DNA of 64,000 nt. Source: Pseudomonas koreensis. Lineage in GTDB: Bacteria > Pseudomonadota > Gammaproteobacteria > Pseudomonadales > Pseudomonadaceae. The notes below the pieces were generated by a model that saw only the letters and a program-made list of their open reading frames with translations, did not search any database and was not told the DNA's origin. The DNA is taken from contig NZ_JALJWP010000001.1 of the NCBI RefSeq assembly GCF_024169245.1, positions 1,551,501 through 1,615,500 of the forward strand. Reading direction: 5' to 3'. The translations under genes and the position numbers were made by a program. Shown piece after piece: positions 48,886-57,717 of this stretch. Numbering within the stretch: the stretch's first letter is position 1; each line of letters opens with the position of its first letter.

Positions 48886-49242
48886 GGTGTTGCTCTCATT
48901 AAGTTGAAGAGCAACAAGTTAGAGTGAGTTGCGTGTATAAATAAAGCATGTTGGTGTTTCTGCGTTTGTAATGGGGCAAGTTATATGTTTTTTTTGGTGA
49001 GCTTTTTGATTGAAAATTTTAATAAAGTAGCCCTGCACCAGTAACTAAAGTGTGTGGGATTGAACAGGTCACTCCGGCTGGAGCGACCAGTTAGAAGCGG
49101 TTTTTCGCCGTTGCAGGTCTTGGATGGACGACAGGGATTGATACATCAGCCCGGCCCATGAGTGCGAGCGAGCAACCGCCAAAGCGCGCATGAGCAGATA
49201 CTCAATGGGCAGTTGCGCGTGGCGGCGTTGCTGTCTTGTTGA
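48886..49242. other. Region between hydrolase and small lipoprotein
   Basis: Contains on the minus strand a frame that continues in phase after the lipoprotein stop codon (49242 to 49069; peptide segment IEYLLMRALAVARSHSWAG), which has no own start signal. At 49067-49088 a 9-bp hairpin (GGTCGCTCC/GGAGTGACC on the minus strand, one G-T pair, loop AGCC) could end that transcript, but it lacks a T-run. The stretch 48900-49040 is AT-rich and probably carries the hydrolase promoter. Confidence 0.4.
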
Positions 49243-49374
49243 TCAGGCCATTGCTGGTGATACGTTCGTCAGGCAGCTGGCAAGGTCCGGTATTTCACCG
49301 GGCAGCGGCATGCATCCAGCCAACAGCAGTGAGGCGATGATGAGCGTAAGGGCCAATTTCAGTTTGTTCGACAT
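49243..49374 (-). CDS. Small lipoprotein
   Basis: A 43-residue predicted lipoprotein: positively charged start (MSNKLKLAL), hydrophobic core TLIIASLLL and lipobox LLAGC, leaving a mature part of about 22 residues (CMPLPGEIPDLASCLTN). ATG 49374 has AAAGGA 6 nt upstream. The frame stays open for 58 codons after the stop, so the gene may be the truncated front of a longer lipoprotein, for example an immunity protein for the hydrolase downstream; that is speculative. Confidence 0.55.
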   Translation of the reverse strand: MSNKLKLALTLIIASLLLAGCMPLPGEIPDLASCLTNVSPAMA

Positions 49375-49622
49375 GTTCATTCCTTTGGGGAGTAGTGCAC
49401 ACAACAGCCGTACAGGCTTGCAGGTGTAATCGTGGACAGAACAAGCACGCTAGCGCGATGCCGAGAAACGCCGCGATAAACAAATCGTGTCGTCTGTTTT
49501 CGCCTGTGGCCGAGCCTTGCGGGCTGTATCATTCCGTATTGATTTGCCCTCGACCTTTTCTCGACTCGCTGCGATCGCCCGCTAGGCTTTTGGCATGTCA
49601 GCGGTCAAAGGAGTGACAGCGT

Positions 49623-51551
49623 ATGCACAGCACCCTGGAACAGGTGTTTGGTTATCCACAGTTTCGCCCGGGTCAGGAGGCCGCAATCAGCGCGGTGCTG
49701 GCGGGGCGCTCGGCGGCAGCGATCTTTCCCACCGGCTCCGGTAAATCACTTTGCTACCAGCTGCCGGCACTGCTGCTGCCGCACCTGACGCTGGTGGTCT
49801 CGCCGTTGCTGGCGTTGATGCAGGATCAACTGGCCTTTCTCAAGCGCCACGGTATTTCGGCGGGCAGCATCGATTCGGCACAGAGCCGCGAGGATGCTAA
49901 CGACGTCATGGCCCGTGCGCGTTCGGGTGAGTTGAAGATTCTGATGATTTCCGTCGAGCGCCTGAAAAACGAGCGCTTCCGCAACTTCTTGCAGCAGGTA
50001 CGGATCTCGTTGCTGGTGGTCGATGAAGCCCACTGCATTTCCGAATGGGGCCACAATTTTCGGCCCGATTACCTGAAATTGCCGGACTACCAGCGCCAGT
50101 TCAACATCCCGCAGGCTCTGCTGCTGACTGCCACAGCCACACCGAAAGTCATTGCCGACATGCAGGAGAAATTCGCGATCGCCCCGGTGGATGTAGTGAC
50201 CACCGGTTTCTATCGGCCCAACCTCAACCTGCTGGTTGAACCTGTGCGTGGCCAGGACAAGCGCCGACGTCTGGTCGAATGGATGACCGAGCGTCCCGGG
50301 CAACCGAGCATTGTCTACGTCACGTTGCAGAAGACCGCCGAGCAAATCGCCGAGCATCTTCAACGCAACGGTATCCAGGCCGAGGCTTATCACGCAGGTT
50401 TGCCCCACGATCAGCGTGATGGCATTCAACGCCGCTTCATGGCCGGGCAGTCCAATTGCATCGTTGCCACCATCGCCTTCGGGATGGGCATCGACAAGAG
50501 CGACATTCGCAACGTCGTACATTTCGACCTGCCCAAATCCATCGAAAACTACAGCCAGGAAATCGGTCGCGCCGGGCGTGACGGTCAGCCCTCTGACTGC
50601 CTCGTGCTGGCCAATCGCGACAGCCTCAATGTGCTGGAGAACTTCGTTTACGGCGACACACCCGAGCGCGATGGCATTCGTTGTGTACTCGATGAACTGA
50701 AAGCTTCGGTGCCCGATGGGCAGTGGGAGTTTCTGCTCGGGCCATTGGCGGATCAGAGCAATATTCGCTCGTTGCCATTGAAGACTTTGCTGGTGCAGCT
50801 GGAGCTGCGCGGTCTGATTGCTCCGCGTTACGCCTATTACGCGGAGTATCGCTTCAAATATTTGCTCGAGCCGGAGGCACTGCTCCAGCGCTTCGAAGGC
50901 GAACGCAGGGATTTCGTTGCGGCGATCATCAGAACGTCCGCGCGAGCACGCACCTGGGCCACGGTAGATTTCGAGGCGATGTATTCGCAGTATTCCGCCG
51001 AGCGCAATCGCGTGGTGACAGCGCTGGATTACTTCCAGGAAAAAGGCTGGGTCGAGCTGGAGAGCAAGCAGATGACCGAGGTCTACAGCCTGTTGCATAG
51101 CGATTTTGATAGTGATGCGCTAAGCACTGAGCTGCATGAGTATTTCACCCGCCACGAACAGACTGAGGTGGCGCGGATTCACGCCATGCTCGAGGTGTTC
51201 GCCACCGAACGCTGCCTGGGTTACCGCCTGGCCGAATATTTCGGTGATCACAATGCCCCCGAGCGTTGTGGCCATTGTTCGGTGTGTCATGGCCATGTCG
51301 CCCGGTTGCCCGAGCCGCCAGCGCTCCCGGCGCTTGTGGATAAAAACTTCGCAGAATTATGTGGTGAATTTATCCACAGGCATGAGCAGCACACAGGGCG
51401 CATTCCGTCGGCCGAACGCCTGACGCGGTTTCTGTGCGGTATCAGCGTGCCGTTGTTCACCAAGCTCAAGGCACGCGCGATTCCAGGATTCGCGGCGCTG
51501 GAAGAGCATCCCTACGCTGAAGTCCGCGAGTGGGCGCAAGAGCACCTCTGA
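49623..51551 (+). CDS. recQ: RecQ-family ATP-dependent DNA helicase
   Basis: A 642-residue superfamily 2 helicase: Walker A FPTGSGKSLCYQ (residues 35-46), DEAH box VVDEAHCISEWGHNFRPDY, LLTATATP, and motif VI SQEIGRAGRDGQ. The zinc-binding cysteines appear in ERCLGYRLAEYFGD and ERCGHCSVC. Compared with classical RecQ the order after the helicase core is unusual: there is a winged-helix part and no clear HRDC domain, so it is a RecQ-like paralogue active in repair. GTG/ATG choice is simple: ATG 49623. Confidence 0.87.
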   Translation: MHSTLEQVFGYPQFRPGQEAAISAVLAGRSAAAIFPTGSGKSLCYQLPALLLPHLTLVVSPLLALMQDQLAFLKRHGISAGSIDSAQSREDANDVMARARSGELKILMISVERLKNERFRNFLQQVRISLLVVDEAHCISEWGHNFRPDYLKLPDYQRQFNIPQALLLTATATPKVIADMQEKFAIAPVDVVTTGFYRPNLNLLVEPVRGQDKRRRLVEWMTERPGQPSIVYVTLQKTAEQIAEHLQRNGIQAEAYHAGLPHDQRDGIQRRFMAGQSNCIVATIAFGMGIDKSDIRNVVHFDLPKSIENYSQEIGRAGRDGQPSDCLVLANRDSLNVLENFVYGDTPERDGIRCVLDELKASVPDGQWEFLLGPLADQSNIRSLPLKTLLVQLELRGLIAPRYAYYAEYRFKYLLEPEALLQRFEGERRDFVAAIIRTSARARTWATVDFEAMYSQYSAERNRVVTALDYFQEKGWVELESKQMTEVYSLLHSDFDSDALSTELHEYFTRHEQTEVARIHAMLEVFATERCLGYRLAEYFGDHNAPERCGHCSVCHGHVARLPEPPALPALVDKNFAELCGEFIHRHEQHTGRIPSAERLTRFLCGISVPLFTKLKARAIPGFAALEEHPYAEVREWAQEHL

Positions 51552-51552
51552 T

Positions 51553-51635
51553 CTGTAGGAGCTGCCGAAGGCTGCGATCTTTTGATGTTGATTTCTTCAA
51601 GATCAAAGGATCGCAGCCTTCGGCAGCTCCTACAG
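51553..51635. repeat. REP-like doublet, family B
   Basis: CTGTAGGAGCTGCCGAAGGC ... GATCGCAGCCTTCGGCAGCT as an inverted pair directly after the helicase stop codon. Confidence 0.87.
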
Positions 51636-51759
51636 GGGTCATCAAGGCAGGCGCTGCATCCATCCGCTGAATGTCGATCATCACGCTAATAAACTTCAAA
51701 AAGCGTCGTGGCCTGACTAAGGTTGGAATCTGTCTTCGGGCCACCCACAAGAGAACAAC

Positions 51760-52986
51760 ATGAGCCAGACATCCTTCGAAATCCAGCAGGCTGCGGTGAT
51801 CGGCGCAGGCACCATGGGCCGTGGCATTGTCATGTGCCTGGCCAATGCCGGCGTGAGCGTGCAGTGGGTGGATAACAATCCACAGATGCTTGAGCAGGCG
51901 CTGACGACGGTCGCCGAAACTTATGCACACAATGTGCGTCAGGGCCGCATCGATCAGGCCGAAGCGGATGCGCGAATTGCTCGTGTGTCTGCGGCGGCGG
52001 ATTACGCAGCGATTCGTAATGTCGATCTGGTGATCGAAGCGGTGTACGAAAACCTCGAGCTGAAGCAGAAGATCTTTCGCGAGCTGGATGGCTTGCTCAA
52101 GCCCGAGGCTCTGCTGGCGAGCAACACCTCGGCGCTGGACATCGACGCCATCGCGGCTGCTACGCGGCGCCCGGAACAGGTGCTGGGTCTGCATTTCTTC
52201 AGCCCCGCGCACATCATGAAACTGCTGGAAATCGTGCGCGGTGCGCAAACCTCGCCAGCGGCGCTGGAGGCAGCGCTGGCACTCGGCAAGCGCATGGGCA
52301 AGGTCAGCGTGGTGTCGGGAAATTGCCACGGTTTCATCGGCAACCGCATGCTGCATCCGTATGTTCTTGAAGCGCGCAAGATGCTCCTCGAAGGCGCTTA
52401 TCCACAGCAGGTGGATGCTGCCCTGCAAGGCTTCGGCTTTGCCATGGGGCCGTTTCGCATGTACGACGTGGTCGGCATAGATCTGGAATGGCGTGCTCGT
52501 GAGCTAGCTGGCAAGGGGCAAGATGCGCCCGAGGTTCAGGTGGATAACCGCCTGTGCGAGCTGGGCCGGTTCGGGCAGAAGTCCGGTAACGGTTATTACC
52601 ACTACGAGCCGGGCAGTCGACAGGCCGAGCATGATCCTGAAGTGGATGCGCTGGTGCTGCGGGTCAGCGAAGAGTTGGGGTTTCAACGCCGCGAGATCGG
52701 CCCCGAAGAAATTCTTGAGCGTTGTTTGCTGGCGCTGGTCAATGAGGGCGCGAAGATTCTGCAGGAAGGTATCGCCGGCTCGGCCCGTGACATCGATCTG
52801 GTGTACTTGAACGGTTATGGTTTTCCAGCGGAAAAGGGTGGGCCGATGGCGTGGGCGGATCGGCAGGGGTTAGCGGATATCCATCAGCGCCTGCTGGCGC
52901 TGGAGACGCGCCAGGGCGATCAGTGGAAGCCGGCGCGGCTGATTGGCGAGCTGGCGGCGCAGGGGAGGGGTTTTGCCGATCGTTGA
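51760..52986 (+). CDS. 3-hydroxyacyl-CoA dehydrogenase
   Basis: A 408-residue NAD-dependent dehydrogenase of fatty acid beta-oxidation, the HAD half of FadB-type proteins. The NAD loop is VIGAGTMGRGIV (residues 13-24), the dyad region LGLHFFSPAHIMKLLEIV; two C-terminal domains follow (GNRMLHPYVLEARKML, YLNGYGFPAEKGGPM). A thioesterase gene follows after a REP doublet, a pairing also known from P. aeruginosa as I recall. Confidence 0.88.
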   Translation: MSQTSFEIQQAAVIGAGTMGRGIVMCLANAGVSVQWVDNNPQMLEQALTTVAETYAHNVRQGRIDQAEADARIARVSAAADYAAIRNVDLVIEAVYENLELKQKIFRELDGLLKPEALLASNTSALDIDAIAAATRRPEQVLGLHFFSPAHIMKLLEIVRGAQTSPAALEAALALGKRMGKVSVVSGNCHGFIGNRMLHPYVLEARKMLLEGAYPQQVDAALQGFGFAMGPFRMYDVVGIDLEWRARELAGKGQDAPEVQVDNRLCELGRFGQKSGNGYYHYEPGSRQAEHDPEVDALVLRVSEELGFQRREIGPEEILERCLLALVNEGAKILQEGIAGSARDIDLVYLNGYGFPAEKGGPMAWADRQGLADIHQRLLALETRQGDQWKPARLIGELAAQGRGFADR

Positions 52987-53009
52987 CACTTGTCGGCCGT
53001 GCTGACGTC

Positions 53010-53073
53010 TTCGCGAGCAGGCTCGCTCCCACAGGTTGGCGCATTCCAATGTGGGAGCGAGCCTGCTCGCGAA
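53010..53073. repeat. REP-like doublet, family C
   Basis: TTCGCGAGCAGGCTCGCTCC CACA is split here only by a 15-nt spacer from its complement TGTGGGAGCGAGCCTGCTCG CGAA. It lies between the dehydrogenase and thioesterase genes. Confidence 0.88.
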
Positions 53074-53130
53074 AGCTGTGCCGATATTTTGAATTAGACT
53101 CGCCAAAATAGCCTTGGGAATTGCTGATCA

Positions 53131-53562
53131 ATGTCCAACCCGACACCACAACGCACCGACTACCCCCACTTCCAGCCCATCACCACACGCTGGCACGACA
53201 ACGACGCCTACGGGCACGTCAACAACGTTACCTACTACAGCTTCTTCGACACGGCGGTGAACACCTATCTGATTCAGGTCGGCGGCCTGGATATCCATGA
53301 CGGCGAAGTAGTGGGATTCGTGGTCAGTTCTGCCTGCGATTATTTTGCCTCGATCGCTTTCCCCGATCTGATCGAGATCGGACTGCGGGTCGGCAAGCTG
53401 GGCAACAGTTCGGTGCAATACGAACTGGCTGTGTTCAAGGTCGGCCAAAGCGAGGCGTGTGCGGCGGGGCGGTTCGTGCATGTGTTTGTCGATCGGGCGA
53501 GCAATCAGCCGGTGCCGATTCCTGCCGGTTTGCGCGGGGCCCTGGAACGGTTGGTCATCTGA
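53131..53562 (+). CDS. 4HBT-type acyl-CoA thioesterase
   Basis: A 143-residue hotdog thioesterase. The active-site signature [20 protein letters not shown] carries the catalytic Asp of the 4-hydroxybenzoyl-CoA thioesterase type. It likely hydrolyses acyl-CoA intermediates left by the neighbouring hydroxyacyl-CoA dehydrogenase. Confidence 0.87.
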   Translation: MSNPTPQRTDYPHFQPITTRWHDNDAYGHVNNVTYYSFFDTAVNTYLIQVGGLDIHDGEVVGFVVSSACDYFASIAFPDLIEIGLRVGKLGNSSVQYELAVFKVGQSEACAAGRFVHVFVDRASNQPVPIPAGLRGALERLVI

Positions 53563-53570
53563 TCACGCAA

Positions 53571-53601
53571 AAAAAATCGCAGCCCCAGGGGCTGCGATTT
53601 T
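53571..53601. terminator. Bidirectional Rho-independent terminator
   Basis: AAAATCGCAGCCC (53573-53585), loop CAG, GGGCTGCGATTTT (53589-53601), with A-run before and T-run within the stem. It serves the convergent thioesterase and glycine-zipper genes. Confidence 0.88.
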
Positions 53602-53617
53602 CATTCAAGCCTTCGCC

Positions 53618-54100
53618 TTAACGGTGGCGATAGTACTTGTGATGCTTGCGGTGGCCGTAGGCATGGCCGCGACCTGGATGACCACGGTCGCGGTAATAGC
53701 GGCGATCATCATGGCGGTCATAACGACGATCATTGTCGTCACTCTTGTTGCCCATGTAGTTACCCAGCGCGCCACCTGCGCCGCCACCAGCGGCGGAGCC
53801 GATCAGGCTGCCGGTGGTGCCGCCGAGGCTGCGGCCGACGACGTTACCGCCGGCTGCACCCAGTGCACCGCCGATGGCCGCTTCGCCACGGCTGCGCTTG
53901 TCTGCGCCGACCGCACTACCACCCGCGCCGCCCAGGGCTGCGCCGATGGTGGAACCTGTATTGCCGCCTAACGATTGACCGACGACCGAGCCAAGAACCC
54001 CGCCCAATGCGCCGCCCACACCTGCTTCGGTGGTGCCTCCGGCAGAAGCGAAGCCACTGACCAGGCCAAGGGACAACAAGAGAATCGAGGAGAACTTCAT
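53618..54100 (-). CDS. Glycine-zipper envelope protein
   Basis: A 160-residue exported protein with signal peptide (ILLLSLGLVSGFASAGG), two glycine-zipper segments (GVGGALGGVLGSVVGQSLGG; IGGALGAAGGNVVGRSLGG) and a very basic and His/Tyr-rich tail (DRRYDRHDDRRYY). Glycine-zipper proteins insert in or line the outer membrane. Function unknown; a stress-related outer-membrane role is typical of relatives. Confidence 0.78.
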   Translation of the reverse strand: MKFSSILLLSLGLVSGFASAGGTTEAGVGGALGGVLGSVVGQSLGGNTGSTIGAALGGAGGSAVGADKRSRGEAAIGGALGAAGGNVVGRSLGGTTGSLIGSAAGGGAGGALGNYMGNKSDDNDRRYDRHDDRRYYRDRGHPGRGHAYGHRKHHKYYRHR

Positions 54101-54164
54101 AGAGGATGAGCCTCAAAGGGATGACGGCGCCGATCCTGAGGCTCTGCATTGGGCGTGACAATCA

Positions 54165-54292
54165 AAATCCGACGAATAACACGACTTGTATACAATATTG
54201 CAAGTTACTGTTTTTTCACCGGAACTTAACCGATTTTCGCCGGTCTTTAGCTACTTCGGACAGGCCGTTTTTATACAAAAACGGCCTTTTTT
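54165..54292 (+). ncRNA. Candidate small RNA with terminator
   Basis: A strong terminator (GGCCGTTTTT, loop ATAC, AAAAACGGCC, six T; 54263-54292) lies on the plus strand with no plus-strand gene upstream. A TTGTATACAA palindrome (54186-54195) and an AT-rich stretch precede it. A short transcript of about 100 nt would explain the terminator. The 5' end is a guess. Confidence 0.35.
54262..54292 (+). terminator. Orphan Rho-independent terminator
   Basis: 10-bp stem GGCCGTTTTT/AAAAACGGCC with 4-nt loop and T-run 54287-54292. No recognised gene ends before it on this strand. Confidence 0.75.
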
Positions 54293-54345
54293 GTGGGCGT
54301 TTGAAAAGTGCTAGCCGTAAGAAGTGTATTGAATGTCCTACCGCC

Positions 54346-54410
54346 TTCGCAAGCAAGCTCGCTCCCACATTTGAACTGCATTCCAATGTGGGAGCGAGCT
54401 TGCTCGCGAA
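54346..54410. repeat. REP-like doublet, family C
   Basis: TTCGCAAGCAAGCTCGCTCC ... faces GTGGGAGCGAGCTTGCTCGC; the arms carry the same matched changes (CAAGC/GCTTG) relative to other copies. Downstream of the molybdoenzyme gene. Confidence 0.87.
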
Positions 54411-54431
54411 TAGGCCGGTACTGACGCCGCT

Positions 54432-56780
54432 TTAGGCGGATTTAGCCATGATCAATCCCGTCTCACTCGCCGCTTCCAGCCGGATCGCAATGAACTTCGA
54501 TGTCGGCGTATGACTGCCATCCCCGGTGCTCTCCAATGGCACCAGCGGATTCACTTCCGGGTAATAAGCCGCCGCCTGACCGGCTGGAATATCAAATGCC
54601 AGCAGCGTGAAGCTCTTCACCCGACGCTCGCGGCCGTCGTCCCAGATCGACACGATGTCGGCTTTCTGCCCCGGACGGAAGCCCAGACGAATGATGTCGG
54701 CCTCATTGGCGAACAGCACGTCGCGCTGGCCCTTCACGCCGCGATAGCGGTCGTCGAGACCATAAATCGTCGTGTTGTACTGATCGTGAGAACGCATCGA
54801 TTGCAGGATCAGATCCGGCACCTGGCCGGTGGCACGGGTACGCTCGTGAACCAGATCTTTCGGCAACTGGTTGGCGCGGAAGTTGGCCCGGCCAGACGGC
54901 GTGTTCCACTTGCGGGCACCAGCCGAGTTGCCCAGATAGAAGCCGCCCGGGTTTTTGATCTTGTCGTTGAAGTCCTTGAAGTTCGGGATGGTGTCGGCGA
55001 TCAGTTCGCGAATGCGCCCGTAATCGGCCACCAGCCAGTTCCAGTCCACCGGTTGGCTGCCCAGCGTGGCGGCAGCGATGCCGGCGATGATCGACGGCTC
55101 CGAGCGCATCTGGTTCGACAGCGGCTGCAACTGGCCGTTGGAGGCGTGGACCATGCTGAACGAGTCTTCCACGGTCACCGCTTGCGCGCCTTCGCTCTGG
55201 ATGTCGATATCGGTACGGCCCAGGCACGGCAGGATCAGCGCGTCTTTACCGTGAGCGAGGTGACTGCGGTTGAGCTTGGTGCTGATCTGTACGGTCAGGT
55301 CGCAGTTGCTCAGCGCTTCGAAGGTGCGCGAGCTGTCCGGGGTGGCCTGGGCAAAGTTGCCGCCCAGACCGATGAAGACCTTGGCGCGACCCTCAGCCAT
55401 CGCATGGATCGCTTCGACCACGTTGTGCCCGTTGTGGCGCGGCACCTTGAACTGGAAGCGACGTTCCAGCGAATCGAGGAACGCCACCGGTGGACGCTCG
55501 TTGATGCCCATGGTGCGGTCGCCCTGCACGTTGCTGTGACCACGCACCGGGCACAGACCGGCGCCAGGTTTGCCGATATTGCCGCGCAGCAGCATCAGGT
55601 TGGCGATCTCCTGAATGGTCGGCACCGAATGACGGTGCTGGGTGATGCCCATGGCCCAGCACATGATCACGTTCCTGCCTTTGGCGTACATGCGTGCGGC
55701 TTGCTCGATTTCGACCAGCGTCAGGCCGGACTGCTCGACGATCTGCTCCCACGACGTGTCGTCAACGATGCCTAGATACTCCAGCACATTGGTGCTGTGG
55801 GCATTGAGAAAATCGTGGTCGAACACCGCCGGCTCACCAGCCTTCTGCGCATCGCGTTCCCATTGCAGGAGGAACTTGGCCATGCCGCGCAGCACCGCCA
55901 TGTCACCGCCGAGTGCCGGGCGGAAGTAGGCAGTGTTGGTCGGCTTGTCGCCGTTGGTGAGCATTTCGATCGGGTGCTGTGGATGCTGGAAGCGCTCCAG
56001 ACCGCGCTCTTTCAGCGGATTGATGCACACCACCTGGGCGCCGCGTTTCACCGCCTCACGCAACGGCTCGAGCATGCGCGGATGGTTGGTGCCGGGGTTC
56101 TGGCCCCAGACGAAAATCGCATCGGCGTGTTCGAAGTCGTCGAAGGTCACCGTGCCCTTGCCGACACCGACGCTCTGCGCCAATGCCACGCCGCTGGCCT
56201 CGTGGCACATGTTCGAGCAGTCAGGGAAATTGTTGGTGCCGTAAGCACGCACGAACAGCTGATAAAGATACGCCGCTTCGTTGCTGGCGCGGCCGGAGGT
56301 GTAGAACTCGGCCTGATCCGGGCTCGGCAGATCGCGCAGGTGCTTGCCGATCAGGGCGAAGGCATCTTCCCAGCTGATCGGCTTGTAGTGATCTGACTCA
56401 GCGTCGTAAACCATAGGCTCGGTCAGACGGCCCTGATATTCCAGCCAGTAATCGCTCTGCTCAAGCAGCGCAGTCACGCTGTGTTTGGCGAAAAATTTCG
56501 CATCGACGCGGCGTTTGGTCGCTTCCCAGTTCACCGCTTTCGCGCCGTTCTCGCAGAACTTGACCATGCCGCTTTCCGGCGAATCGCCCCAGGCACAACC
56601 TGGGCAGTCGAAGCCGCCGTTCTGGTTGGTCTTGAGCATCATGCGCAGATTTTTCAGGGCGTTGTCGCTGGTCAACCAGGCCTGGGCCACACTGATCAGG
56701 GCGCCCCAGCCGCCGGCGGCACCTTTGTAAGGCTTATAACGCGGGACAGGTTTCTGGTCGGCTTGATGATGTTGGCTCAC
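54432..56780 (-). CDS. FdhF/YdeP-type molybdopterin oxidoreductase
   Basis: A 782-residue member of the formate dehydrogenase H-like group. N-terminal GGFDCPGCAWGDS keeps only part of the usual 4Fe-4S ligands. The molybdenum-site cysteine is in NMCHEASGVAL (Cys instead of Sec). Cofactor-binding segments are FVWGQNPGTNHPRML, GLGGNFAQATPD and the C-terminal PDLILQSMRSHDQYNT. The GTG at 56780 overlaps the fdhD stop (GTGA) and has GGAG about 9 nt upstream. The real substrate of the YdeP/FdhF group is unclear; formate is not proven. Confidence 0.85.
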   Translation of the reverse strand: MSQHHQADQKPVPRYKPYKGAAGGWGALISVAQAWLTSDNALKNLRMMLKTNQNGGFDCPGCAWGDSPESGMVKFCENGAKAVNWEATKRRVDAKFFAKHSVTALLEQSDYWLEYQGRLTEPMVYDAESDHYKPISWEDAFALIGKHLRDLPSPDQAEFYTSGRASNEAAYLYQLFVRAYGTNNFPDCSNMCHEASGVALAQSVGVGKGTVTFDDFEHADAIFVWGQNPGTNHPRMLEPLREAVKRGAQVVCINPLKERGLERFQHPQHPIEMLTNGDKPTNTAYFRPALGGDMAVLRGMAKFLLQWERDAQKAGEPAVFDHDFLNAHSTNVLEYLGIVDDTSWEQIVEQSGLTLVEIEQAARMYAKGRNVIMCWAMGITQHRHSVPTIQEIANLMLLRGNIGKPGAGLCPVRGHSNVQGDRTMGINERPPVAFLDSLERRFQFKVPRHNGHNVVEAIHAMAEGRAKVFIGLGGNFAQATPDSSRTFEALSNCDLTVQISTKLNRSHLAHGKDALILPCLGRTDIDIQSEGAQAVTVEDSFSMVHASNGQLQPLSNQMRSEPSIIAGIAAATLGSQPVDWNWLVADYGRIRELIADTIPNFKDFNDKIKNPGGFYLGNSAGARKWNTPSGRANFRANQLPKDLVHERTRATGQVPDLILQSMRSHDQYNTTIYGLDDRYRGVKGQRDVLFANEADIIRLGFRPGQKADIVSIWDDGRERRVKSFTLLAFDIPAGQAAAYYPEVNPLVPLESTGDGSHTPTSKFIAIRLEAASETGLIMAKSA

Positions 56781-57616
56781 GCTTGATTCTCCATCGCGGG
56801 GCTGTACACCCGCGGCGCACTTTTCTGCGGCAGGTGGATGAGATTGAGGTTGTGGCGCCGGGCCCATTGCACGGCCAGGCCAGTGGGTGCCGACAGGCTG
56901 ACCAGGGTCTGGATGCCGGCACGCAGGACTTTCTGGATCAGTTCGAGGCTGCAACGGCTGGTGACAATCGCCAGCCCGCCTTCAGTGGATATCTTCTGGC
57001 GGATCAGCCCGCCGATCAGCTTGTCGAGCGCGTTATGCCGACCGATGTCTTCGCGGCCGAGCAGCAATTCACCGCTGGCATCCATGAACACCGCCGCATG
57101 CACCGCGCCGCAGTGCTGACCGAGCGGCTGGAACGCGCCGATGCGCTGGCGCAAGCCGTCGAGCCATTCGATCGGTGGCAACGCCGCGCCCGGCAACACC
57201 TTGAGGTCGGGCAGCGCCTGCTCTACCGCTTCGACGCCGCACAGCCCGCAACCACTGGTGCCGGCCAACTGCCGACGTTGCTGCTTGAGGTTCCAGAACG
57301 CACGGTTGGCGATGGTCACTTGCGCGTATTGCGCCGAGCCTGCGCCTGTTAGCTGCAGATCATAGATATCGCTGGCGTCTTCGATGATGCCGCTGCCAAG
57401 GCTGAAACCGACGATGAAATCTTCAAGGTCGGTCGGCGTAACCAGCATCACTGCCTGGCTGATGCCGTTGTAGGCGATCGCCAACGCGACTTCCTCGGCC
57501 AGCGCGGTGCTGGCCGATGCCTCGAAGGATAGATCGCTGTAGCTGTAGGTCTGGCTGGCGGCAGGCGCGGGCGTTTCGATTGCTGGCGCCGCGCAGGCTG
57601 GGCGCTTGGCGTTCAT
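56777..57616 (-). CDS. fdhD: Formate dehydrogenase accessory sulfurtransferase FdhD
   Basis: A 279-residue protein that passes sulfur from IscS to the molybdenum cofactor of formate dehydrogenases. The catalytic CxxC is Cys123/Cys126 in SGCGLCGVEA; other landmarks are EDFIVGFSLGSGII and GREDIGRHNALDKLIGG. Cotranscribed with the FdhF-type gene (4-nt overlap) and preceded by a LysR gene on the same strand. Confidence 0.92.
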   Translation of the reverse strand: MNAKRPACAAPAIETPAPAASQTYSYSDLSFEASASTALAEEVALAIAYNGISQAVMLVTPTDLEDFIVGFSLGSGIIEDASDIYDLQLTGAGSAQYAQVTIANRAFWNLKQQRRQLAGTSGCGLCGVEAVEQALPDLKVLPGAALPPIEWLDGLRQRIGAFQPLGQHCGAVHAAVFMDASGELLLGREDIGRHNALDKLIGGLIRQKISTEGGLAIVTSRCSLELIQKVLRAGIQTLVSLSAPTGLAVQWARRHNLNLIHLPQKSAPRVYSPAMENQA

Positions 57617-57673
57617 GGCATCACCGACGGTTTGATCAGGGTTAAGACTAGGCGCGGCAACTTGTCGCGTCTA

Positions 57674-57698
57674 ATCGCTATTACCGATCTACCGATAG
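57674..57698. promoter_or_regulatory. LysR-type binding box upstream of fdhD
   Basis: ATC-N9-GAT (57674-57688), the classic LysR box, overlaps a 7-bp direct repeat TACCGAT at 57682-57688 and 57690-57696 and an outer CTAT/ATAG pair (57678-57698). It is 58-82 bp before the fdhD ATG. Confidence 0.5.
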
Positions 57699-57717
57699 AC
57701 GCTGTCGATCAAGCGTC

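Noticed and set aside
49190..49429. Plus-strand frame of 79 codons
   Set aside because: It lies opposite the small lipoprotein, which has a ribosome binding site, signal peptide and lipobox.
46078..49622. Genomic island or prophage remnant
   Set aside because: The genes look accessory, but no integrase, attachment repeats or tRNA were seen, so an island cannot be claimed.
53459..53971. Plus-strand frame with hydrophobic and alanine-rich sequence opposite the glycine-zipper gene
   Set aside because: Alanine/threonine runs are the antisense reading of Gly-rich codons and the frame crosses a terminator.
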